Shown in pieces: positions 1 through 5,072 of a stretch of 5,072 nt of DNA. This DNA is from Casimicrobiaceae bacterium (GTDB lineage Bacteria > Pseudomonadota > Gammaproteobacteria > Burkholderiales > Casimicrobiaceae). The translations under genes were made by a program, and so were the position numbers. The stretch spans positions 1-5,072 of the forward strand of contig CATPAO010000108.1 of the NCBI GenBank assembly GCA_955652025.1. Reading direction: 5' to 3'. The notes under the pieces are model-generated. The model worked only from the letters and a program-made list of their open reading frames with translations, had not been told where the DNA came from and did no database searches. Numbering within the stretch: position 1 is the stretch's first letter; each line of letters opens with the position of its first letter.

Positions 1-1
1 A

Positions 2-898
2 CTGCTCGTCTACGTGTCGGCGTGGTTGAAGCATTACGAGCCCGCGGCGTTCTGTGCCGCGCTGCTCAACTCGCAGCCGATGGGCTTCTACGCGCCGGCG
101 CAACTCATCGGCGACGCGCGCCGGCACGGCGTCGACGTGCGCCCGGTCGACGTGATGATCAGTACATGGGATTGCGCGTTGGAGGGCGACGCGCCCGCGC
201 TGCGATTGGGCTTGCGCATGGTCGCGGGCCTCACCGAAGCCGGGGTACAGCGGATGGTCGAAGCGCGCAGCGTGGCGCCGTTCACGAGCGTTGCCGACCT
301 CGCCGATCGCGCACAACTCGATCGCCGCGACCTGACTGCGCTCGCCGACGCCGATGCGTTCGCGACGTTGACCGGTCATCGCCACGACGCCGTCTGGGAG
401 GTCGCCGGCGTCGAGCGCCTGCCGGCAATCCTGGCCGGCGCGACGTTCGACGAGATCGCTCCCGATTTGCCGGCGCCCACCGAGGGCCAGGACGTCGTCG
501 CCGACTATCGCCGCGTGGGCCTCACGCTGCGCCGTCATCCGCTCGCCCTGTTGCGGCGCCAGTTGCGCGAACGCAGGATCGTGACCGCCGACACGATCGC
601 ACGCACGCCCCATGGACGGCTCGTGCGCACGGCGGGCATCGTCATCGGCCGGCAACGGCCCGACACCGTGAGCGGCGTCGTGTTCGTGACGCTCGAAGAC
701 GAAACCGGCGCGACCAACGTGATCGTCTGGCGCGATGTCGGCGACCGGCAACGCCGCGAACTGCTCGGTTCGCGCCTGATGGCGGTCCACGGCAAGGTCG
801 AGCGCGAAGGCGAGGTCGTGCACGTGATCGCCGGGCGGCTCGTCGACCTCTCGCCGCTCCTCGGTTCGTTGCAAACCAAGTCACGCGATTTTCACTGA
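2..898 (+). CDS. dnaE2: Error-prone DNA polymerase DnaE2 (ImuC), C-terminal part, 5' truncated
   Basis: This is the C-terminal end of the alpha-subunit-like polymerase that, with ImuA and ImuB, carries out translesion synthesis and damage-induced mutagenesis in many bacteria lacking Pol V. The frame is open from base 2 (L-L-V-Y-V-S-A-W), so the GTG at 14 is an internal codon, not a start; roughly the first 700 or more residues of a family protein of about 1,000-1,100 lie left of the window. Visible landmarks are the conserved run NSQPMGFYAPAQLI with DARRHGV and RPVDV (about 67-150), a helix-hairpin-helix-like segment (LGLRMVAGLTEAGVQRMVEAR, about 205-267), the DYRRVGLTLRRHPLALLR block (about 503-555), and a C-terminal OB-fold (RTAGIVIGRQRP to GKVEREGEVVHVIAGRLVD, about 625-850). 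The end TKSRDFH followed by TGA is typical of DnaE2 and rules out truncation at this side. imuA and imuB would be expected upstream. An SOS (LexA) promoter cannot be judged from this window. Family assignment is very secure. Confidence 0.96.
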   Translation: MLVYVSAWLKHYEPAAFCAALLNSQPMGFYAPAQLIGDARRHGVDVRPVDVMISTWDCALEGDAPALRLGLRMVAGLTEAGVQRMVEARSVAPFTSVADLADRAQLDRRDLTALADADAFATLTGHRHDAVWEVAGVERLPAILAGATFDEIAPDLPAPTEGQDVVADYRRVGLTLRRHPLALLRRQLRERRIVTADTIARTPHGRLVRTAGIVIGRQRPDTVSGVVFVTLEDETGATNVIVWRDVGDRQRRELLGSRLMAVHGKVEREGEVVHVIAGRLVDLSPLLGSLQTKSRDFH

Positions 899-902
899 CC
901 GA

Positions 903-940
903 CCCGCCGTGTAAGAATGGCCCGGTGACTGCACGGCGGG
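903..940 (+). promoter_or_regulatory. Inverted repeat in the dnaE2-oxidoreductase gap, overlapping the ribosome-binding site
   Basis: CCCGCCGTGTA (903-913) and TGCACGGCGGG (930-940) are complementary over 11 positions, nine of them a perfect GC-rich block (903-911 with 932-940), then one G-U wobble and one A-U pair; the loop is 16 nt. No T-run follows the right arm, so it is a poor intrinsic terminator. The right arm contains GGCGGG (935-940), the only purine-rich Shine-Dalgarno candidate, 7 nt before the GTG at 948. In RNA the stem would hide the ribosome-binding site; in DNA the repeat could be an operator. The pairing is directly visible; the role is inferred. Confidence 0.5.
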
Positions 941-947
941 ACGAATC

Positions 948-2378
948 GTGGCGCAAACCGACTTCGACATCGCGGTAATCGGCGGCGGCTCCGGCGGCCT
1001 GGTCGTCGCGGCCGGCGGCGCGGCGCTGGGCGCCAAGGTTGCACTGATCGAAAAGCACAAGCTCGGCGGCGATTGCCTCTGGTACGGCTGCGTGCCGTCG
1101 AAAACGCTGATTAAGTCGGCCAAGATCGCCCACACGATGCGCCACGCCGAGCGCTGGGCGCTCGCGCCCTGCGATCCGCGGCCCGAGCTCCCGCGCGTGA
1201 TGGAGCGCGTCGCGTCGGTCATCCGGGAGATCGAGCCGAATGACAGTCCGGAACGGTTTCGCGGTCTCGGCGTCGACGTGATCCTCGGCAGCGGACGCTT
1301 TACCGCTCGCGACACGATCGCGGTCGGCGAGCGCCGGATCCGCGCACGCAATTTCGTGATCGCCACCGGATCGCGGCCGTCGGTGCCGCCGATTCCGGGT
1401 CTCGCCACCGTGCCTTATCTGACCAACGAGACGGTATTCGATTTGCGCGAGCCCGTGCCGCACCTGGTGGTCGTGGGCAGCGGACCGATCGGCAGCGAGA
1501 TGGCGCAGGCGTTCCGCCGTCTGGGCAGCGCGGTGACCGTCATCGACATCGCACCGGCAGTCCTCCCGCGCGAGGATCCCGATCTCGCCGCGGTGGTGTT
1601 CCGGCAGTTGCAATCCGAGGGCATTCGCTATCACCTCGGCGCGACCATCGCGCAGATCGAACGGACGCCGATCGGCGTGCGCGCGCTGGTGCGCGAGCGC
1701 GACGGGATCCCGCATGCGATCGACGCGTCGCACCTGTTGCTGGCCGCGGGCCGGCAAGCGAACGTCGAGGACCTCGGTCTCGACGCGGCCGGCGTCGAGG
1801 TTGCGCACGGCCGCATCGTGCTCGAAGAAGGCCTGACGACGACCAATCCGCGCGTCTACGTCGTCGGCGACGTCGCCGGAGGCCATCAGTTCACGCACGT
1901 GGCCGAGCACCACGCCGGCATCGTGCTGCGGCAGGCGATTTTCAAGCTGAAGTGGGCGCAGCCGTCGACGGTCGTACCATGGTGCACGTACACTGACCCC
2001 GAACTCGCGCGCGTCGGGCTGTCGGAAACCGAGGCACGCAAGACCGGCGTCGCGCATCGCGTGTACACGTTTCCGTTTGCCGACATCGACCGTGCACGCG
2101 CCGAAGGCGAGACCGAAGGCATGGCCAAGCTCGTCACGAGGCCGAACGGCAAGCTGCTGGGAGCGGCCATCGTCGGACCGCACGCCGGCGAATTGATCGC
2201 CGAATGCGTGCTGGCGCTCAATCACGGGATGAGAGCGGGCGCGCTCTCGGCGTCGATTCACACCTATCCGACGCTGTCGCAAATCAATCGCCGCGCCGCC
2301 GACATGCGCCTGAAGGAACGCCTGACACCGAACTCCAAAAAGTGGATTCGCCGCCTGTTCGGCTTGCATGGTGCGTAA
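948..2378 (+). CDS. FAD-dependent pyridine nucleotide-disulfide oxidoreductase, MerA/lipoamide dehydrogenase-like
   Basis: A 476-residue cytoplasmic flavoprotein predicted to pass electrons from NAD(P)H through FAD to a redox-active disulfide. The FAD-binding fingerprint IGGGSGG is at residues 11-17 and the disulfide motif GGDCLWYGCVPSK at 40-52, with Cys43 and Cys48. The second Rossmann motif VVGSGPIGSE is at 175-184, where Asp200 ends the following strand and favours NADH over NADPH (inference). The second FAD motif NPRVYVVGDVAG is at 300-311, and the dimerisation domain begins near WCTYTDPELARVG (345-357). The GTG start is chosen because an in-frame TAA at 912-914 leaves no earlier start and the N-terminus fits the family. 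It has no N-terminal heavy-metal-binding domain and no C-terminal Cys pair, so it is not a true mercuric reductase. In the interface motif HTYPTLSQ (438-445), the His and Glu of lipoamide dehydrogenase are replaced by Tyr440 and Gln445. It overlaps the VTT membrane gene by 11 bp; similar oxidoreductases occur fused to or beside VTT proteins. Substrate unknown. Confidence 0.9.
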   Translation: MAQTDFDIAVIGGGSGGLVVAAGGAALGAKVALIEKHKLGGDCLWYGCVPSKTLIKSAKIAHTMRHAERWALAPCDPRPELPRVMERVASVIREIEPNDSPERFRGLGVDVILGSGRFTARDTIAVGERRIRARNFVIATGSRPSVPPIPGLATVPYLTNETVFDLREPVPHLVVVGSGPIGSEMAQAFRRLGSAVTVIDIAPAVLPREDPDLAAVVFRQLQSEGIRYHLGATIAQIERTPIGVRALVRERDGIPHAIDASHLLLAAGRQANVEDLGLDAAGVEVAHGRIVLEEGLTTTNPRVYVVGDVAGGHQFTHVAEHHAGIVLRQAIFKLKWAQPSTVVPWCTYTDPELARVGLSETEARKTGVAHRVYTFPFADIDRARAEGETEGMAKLVTRPNGKLLGAAIVGPHAGELIAECVLALNHGMRAGALSASIHTYPTLSQINRRAADMRLKERLTPNSKKWIRRLFGLHGA

Positions 2379-3111
2379 CATGCAGGATCCGCCCCCACCC
2401 GATCGACGCGCCGCGCGTCGCGCACTCTTCGTCCGCCTGCTGATCGCGGCGTGCTTCGTCGGAGCGCTGGCGGCGTTTTTTGCGTTCGGCGGGCAGGACT
2501 ATCTGCATCTCGATACGATCAAGCGCCATCGCGCTGAGCTGCTCGCATTCGCCGACGAGTATCGGGCGGCAGCGCTCGCGATCGCGTTTCTCGTCTACGT
2601 CGGCGCCACGGCGTTCAGCCTGCCGGGCGCTCTGGTGCTTTCGCTGACGGTCGGCTTCCTGTTCGGGCGCTGGGTCGGCACGCTGCTGGTCGTCGTGGCG
2701 GCGACCCTCGGCGCGACGATATTGTTCGTCGCCGCGCGCTATCTGTTCGCCGACGCCGCGCGCAAGCGGCTGGGCGCGTTCGGCGAGAGGATCAACGCCG
2801 GATTCACCGAGAACGCCTTCAGCTACATGCTGTTCCTGCGCCTCGTTCCGGTGTTTCCGTTTTTTCTGGTCAATCTCGCTCCCGCGTTCACCTCGATACG
2901 GCTCCCCACCTTCGTTTTATCAACCGCCGTCGGAATCATTCCGGGGACATTCGTGTTCGTCAATCTGGGCGAAACGCTCGGCCGCATCGATACGTTGCAC
3001 GGCCTCGTTGCGCCGGAAGTGCTGGGCGGACTCGGATTGCTCGCCGCGTTCGCGCTGGTCCCGATAGTCGTTCGAAAGCTGCGATCGAAGAATGCTCGCC
3101 AGGCGGGTTGA
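2368..3111 (+). CDS. TVP38/TMEM64 family (VTT-domain, DedA-like) inner-membrane protein
   Basis: A 247-residue polytopic membrane protein. Hydrophobic segments lie at about residues 19-41, 68-100 (likely a helix plus re-entrant loop, containing the conserved FSLPGALVLSLTVGFLFG), 103-124, 151-174, 181-200 and 216-236. The VTT signature is clear: the G-rich LFG block near 98-100 followed by FLRLVPVFPFFLVNLAPA at 156-173 and GIIPGTFVFVNLG at 189-201. VTT/DedA proteins are linked to lipid scrambling or proton-coupled transport; the substrate here cannot be read from sequence. The ATG at 2368 overlaps the oxidoreductase by 11 bp; a second in-frame ATG at 2380 lies just after that gene's stop and is an equally possible start, since neither has a clear Shine-Dalgarno. 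Either way translation is probably coupled to the upstream gene. The N-terminus is rich in Pro and Arg (residues 8-18), consistent with a cytoplasmic N-tail. The fold call is secure, the function not. Confidence 0.9.
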   Translation: MVRNMQDPPPPDRRAARRALFVRLLIAACFVGALAAFFAFGGQDYLHLDTIKRHRAELLAFADEYRAAALAIAFLVYVGATAFSLPGALVLSLTVGFLFGRWVGTLLVVVAATLGATILFVAARYLFADAARKRLGAFGERINAGFTENAFSYMLFLRLVPVFPFFLVNLAPAFTSIRLPTFVLSTAVGIIPGTFVFVNLGETLGRIDTLHGLVAPEVLGGLGLLAAFALVPIVVRKLRSKNARQAG

Positions 3112-3157
3112 ACGCTACATCCTATTGCCCGGAACCGACGCCGTGCCGCGGTGTCGG

Positions 3158-3949
3158 ATGTCGATGGGTCGTTCGCCCGCACGTCTCACATCGTGGCTCC
3201 TGTCGTGGCGGCCGTTCCTCATCGGCGTCGCCCTCGGACTTGTGCTGCTCGCCGCCATCAGCGCGGCGACCGCTCAATCGACCGATGCCGCGCCGTTCGA
3301 CGCGTTGCTCAAGGCGAATGTCAAGAACGGTGTGGTCAACTACGCCGCCTTCCAGGACAACGCGGCGTTTCGCGCCTATCTCGACGCGCTCGCGAAAAGC
3401 GGGCGCCCGTCGTCGAAGCCGGAACGGCTTGCGCACACGATCAATGCCTACAACGCCTTCGCGATCGCCGCCGTCCTCGAAGGACTCTCGCCGTCGACTT
3501 TTCTCGGCCGCCAGCAGTTTTTCAAGCGGAAGGAATGGCCGTTCGAGGGGCGCGGCACGACATTGCAGGCGCTGGAGGACGATGTGCTGCGCAAAGCGGG
3601 CGAGCCGCGCATTCATTTCGCGATCGTCTGCGCGTCGCAGTCGTGTCCGCGGCTGCGTAGCGAGGCCTACGTCGCGGAGCGGCTCGACGCTCAACTTGAT
3701 GCGCAAGCCCGATCGTTCGTCAACGATCCGGCGCGCAATCGCTTCGACAAGGCGGCGCATACCGCCCACCTGTCGGAGATCTTCCATTGGTTCGACAGCG
3801 ACTTCGCCGCGGCCGCAGGAAGCACGGAAAAATTCCTCGCGCGCTACGTCGCCGATGCAGAAGTCGCGCGAGATTTGTCGACGGATAGCTACAAGGTCGA
3901 ATCGATTCCGTACGACTGGAACCTCAATGGCGTCCCGGCGCGACGCTGA
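3158..3949 (+). CDS. DUF547 domain-containing exported protein
   Basis: With the ATG at 3158 this is a 263-residue protein. It has a basic N-tail, a hydrophobic core (PFLIGVALGLVLLAAISAA, residues 19-37) and an ATA-Q signal peptidase I site near residue 39, so export to the periplasm or anchoring there is likely. The DUF547 core follows: HTINAYNAF (93-101), IHFAIVCASQSCPRLRSEAY (152-171) with His153, Cys158 and Cys163, SEIFHWFDSDF (206-216) and the C-terminal IPYDWNLN (250-257). Family members usually have Trp or another aromatic before INAYNA; Thr is found here. No biochemical activity is firmly established for DUF547, though the conserved His and Cys residues suggest an enzyme. The frame is open further up, with an ATG at 3092 (285 residues, overlapping the VTT gene by 20 bp), a GTG at 3143 and an ATG at 3164. 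I prefer 3158/3164 because the longer form would put about 40 residues before the signal core. No start has a convincing ribosome-binding site. Confidence 0.85.
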   Translation: MSMGRSPARLTSWLLSWRPFLIGVALGLVLLAAISAATAQSTDAAPFDALLKANVKNGVVNYAAFQDNAAFRAYLDALAKSGRPSSKPERLAHTINAYNAFAIAAVLEGLSPSTFLGRQQFFKRKEWPFEGRGTTLQALEDDVLRKAGEPRIHFAIVCASQSCPRLRSEAYVAERLDAQLDAQARSFVNDPARNRFDKAAHTAHLSEIFHWFDSDFAAAAGSTEKFLARYVADAEVARDLSTDSYKVESIPYDWNLNGVPARR

Positions 3950-3963
3950 GATGAGCCCATGTG

Positions 3964-3978
3964 CGCGCGTTCCGCGCG
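3964..3978 (+). other. Small GC palindrome in the DUF547-transferase gap
   Basis: CGCGCG, TTC, CGCGCG: a perfect 6-bp inverted repeat with a 3-nt loop in the 45-bp gap between the two genes. No T-run follows, so it is not a convincing terminator, and such a repeat can arise by chance in DNA this rich in CG steps. Listed only because it is the sole structure in the gap. Confidence 0.2.
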
Positions 3979-3994
3979 ATGCTAGCGACGCGTG

Positions 3995-5072
3995 ATGCAG
4001 CTATCGATCGTCATACCGGTGCTCGACGAAGAGCGTGGCATCGCGGGCGCACTCGCGGCGCTGCAGTCGCTTCGCGCGATCGGGCACGAAGTCATCGTCG
4101 TCGACGGCGGTAGCCGCGATCGGACGCTGGCGTTGGCGACGCCGCTTGCGGATCGCGCATTGAGCGCACCCCGCGGCCGGGCGTCGCAGATGAATGCCGG
4201 CGCCGGCGTAGCGCACCGCGATACCTTGTTATTTCTGCACGCCGACACGCGGTTGCCGGTCGACGCGATCGAAGCGATCGCGCGCGCGTTGCACGCCGGG
4301 TATCGCTGGGGACGTTTCGACGTCGCGATCGACGGCGCGTCGCGCGTCCTGCCTCTGGTGGCCGCGACGATGAACCTGCGCTCGCGGATGACCGGCATCG
4401 CGACCGGCGACCAAGCGATCTTCGTTCGTCGCGACGCGTTCGAAGCGGCCGGCGGCTTCCCCTCGCTTGCGTTGATGGAGGACGTCGCGCTATCCCAGAT
4501 TCTGAAGCGTATCGCCGGACGCCCCGCGCGCCTGCGCGAGCGCGTCATCACGTCGGGACGCCGCTTCGACGCGCACGGCACGGCGCGCACGATCGGCGTG
4601 ATGTGGCGGCTCCGCTTCGATCATTGGCGTGGTGTCGACGCCGCGGTATTGGCGAAGCGTTATCCTCCGCACCCGCCGTCCCGTCCGCCGACGCTTCTGA
4701 TATTTGCCAAGGAGCCGCTGCCCGGCAGGGTGAAGACGCGCCTCGCCGCGGTCCTCGGCGACGCAGCCGCGGTGGATCTCTACCGCGAGCTCGCGCTGCG
4801 CACGCTCGAAACGGCGGCCGCAGCGCGCGACGCGGGCGTCGTTGGCAACGTTGAGTTGTGGTGCGATCCGAATGCGCGGAGTCCGGCGTTCGCCGACTGG
4901 CGCGATCGATTTGGCGTATCGCTTCGCACCCAGCGCGGCCGTGACCTCGGCGCGCGAATGAGAGGCGCGTTGTCGTCGGCGCTTTCGCGCGGCACGGCGG
5001 CGATCCTGATCGGGACCGATTGCCCGGTGTTGGACGCCGCGTACCTCGAAGACGCCGCGGCGGCGCTCGCCG
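3995..5072 (+). CDS. Fused transferase: GT2-like glycosyltransferase (TIGR04283 type) plus DUF2064/CofC-like transferase (TIGR04282 type), 3' truncated
   Basis: An uninterrupted frame of 359 codons runs to the right edge without a stop. Residues 1-220 form a family-2-like glycosyltransferase: start LSIVIPVLDEE (3-13), VVDGGSRDRT (35-44), APRGRASQMNAGAG (58-71), LLFLHADTRLP (78-88, HADT in the DxD position), TGDQAIF (137-143), MEDV (161-164), and SGRRFD with a Trp/Arg-rich stretch (187-212). A proline-rich linker (about 221-233, YPPHPPSRPP) leads to a DUF2064 domain: TLLIFAKEPLPGRVKTRL (233-250, the nucleotide-binding-like K-PG-VKTRL), GRDLGARM (315-322) and LIGTDCPVL (338-346). The last part of that domain is outside the window. 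An in-frame TAG at 3983 limits the start to the GTG at 3992 or the ATG at 3995. There are no membrane segments, so it is cytoplasmic. These two families are named rSAM/selenodomain-associated transferases 2 and 1, or arsenosugar biosynthesis glycosyltransferases; donor and acceptor here are unknown. Confidence 0.9.
   Translation, partial: MQLSIVIPVLDEERGIAGALAALQSLRAIGHEVIVVDGGSRDRTLALATPLADRALSAPRGRASQMNAGAGVAHRDTLLFLHADTRLPVDAIEAIARALHAGYRWGRFDVAIDGASRVLPLVAATMNLRSRMTGIATGDQAIFVRRDAFEAAGGFPSLALMEDVALSQILKRIAGRPARLRERVITSGRRFDAHGTARTIGVMWRLRFDHWRGVDAAVLAKRYPPHPPSRPPTLLIFAKEPLPGRVKTRLAAVLGDAAAVDLYRELALRTLETAAAARDAGVVGNVELWCDPNARSPAFADWRDRFGVSLRTQRGRDLGARMRGALSSALSRGTAAILIGTDCPVLDAAYLEDAAAALA

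Noticed and set aside
889..918. Possible promoter upstream of the oxidoreductase (TTCACT, 16 nt, AAGAAT) or a TGTAAG/ACGAAT ECF-type pair
   Set aside because: The -35 match is poor and the TGTAAG to CGAA distance (about 25 nt) is too long for known ECF spacing. The AT-rich patch lies in the hairpin's inner arm and loop and is too short to support a promoter call.
903..947. Rho-independent terminator for dnaE2
   Set aside because: The stem is strong but is followed by ACGAATC, not a T-run, and it covers the next gene's ribosome-binding site.
22..978. Plus-strand frame of 318 codons overlapping dnaE2
   Set aside because: Its product is extremely Arg-rich and of low complexity, an out-of-frame shadow of dnaE2.
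948..2378. Naming the flavoprotein merA
   Set aside because: No HMA domain, no C-terminal Cys pair and no other mer genes nearby.
642..2381. Long antisense open frame of 579 codons on the minus strand
   Set aside because: It lies wholly opposite the dnaE2 end and the oxidoreductase, both with clear family motifs. Its translation is Arg/Asp/Ala-rich with no recognisable domain, as expected from the complement of GC-rich coding DNA.
3947..3960. TGA at the end of the DUF547 gene read as selenocysteine, given the selenodomain association of the neighbouring transferases
   Set aside because: The DUF547 domain is complete before the TGA, ending in its usual YDWNLN region. The frame reaches another stop (TAG, 3983) within a dozen codons and no clear SECIS-like stem-loop follows directly.
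3108..3995. Plus-strand frame of 295 codons overlapping the DUF547 gene
   Set aside because: The product is Arg/Ser-rich with no domain, whereas the frame starting near 3158 carries all the DUF547 motifs.
3982..4590. Minus-strand frame of 202 codons
   Set aside because: It is opposite the glycosyltransferase domain, which shows an unbroken set of family motifs in the plus frame; the minus product is Ser/Arg/Ala-rich with no domain.

Overview
The window is a high-GC (about two thirds G+C by eye), densely coding piece of chromosome with every gene on the + strand. Codon use, the DnaE2-type polymerase and the mix of families suggest a Gram-negative proteobacterium, perhaps a betaproteobacterium. 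That placement is inference; no rRNA or marker gene is present to fix it.

Layout: (1) 2-898, the C-terminal 298 codons of an error-prone DNA polymerase DnaE2/ImuC, its start lying left of the window. (2) 899-947, a short gap holding a strong inverted repeat whose right arm covers the only plausible ribosome-binding site of the next gene. (3) 948-2378, a complete FAD/NAD(P)-dependent pyridine nucleotide-disulfide oxidoreductase, MerA/lipoamide-dehydrogenase-like but lacking MerA's mercury-binding ends. (4) 2368-3111, a TVP38/TMEM64 (VTT-domain) membrane protein overlapping gene 3 by 11 bp. (5) about 3158-3949, an exported DUF547 protein. (6) 3995 to beyond 5072, an open reading frame without a stop that fuses a family-2-like glycosyltransferase (TIGR04283 type) to a DUF2064/CofC-like transferase (TIGR04282 type). 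It runs off the right edge.

The first gene belongs to SOS mutagenesis and is probably unrelated to the rest. The four downstream genes look like one co-directional operon: a cytoplasmic flavin dithiol oxidoreductase, a polytopic membrane partner, a periplasmic or lipid-facing DUF547 protein and a two-domain sugar/nucleotidyl transferase. The two transferase families are known as 'rSAM/selenodomain-associated transferase 2 and 1' and more recently as arsenosugar-biosynthesis glycosyltransferases. The main hypothesis is therefore that this is the accessory part of an ArsS-type (radical SAM/selenodomain) locus. The radical SAM and methyltransferase genes that would prove it are not in the window.

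There is no tRNA, rRNA, CRISPR array, insertion sequence or attachment site that I can support, and no gene-free stretch longer than about 50 bases.
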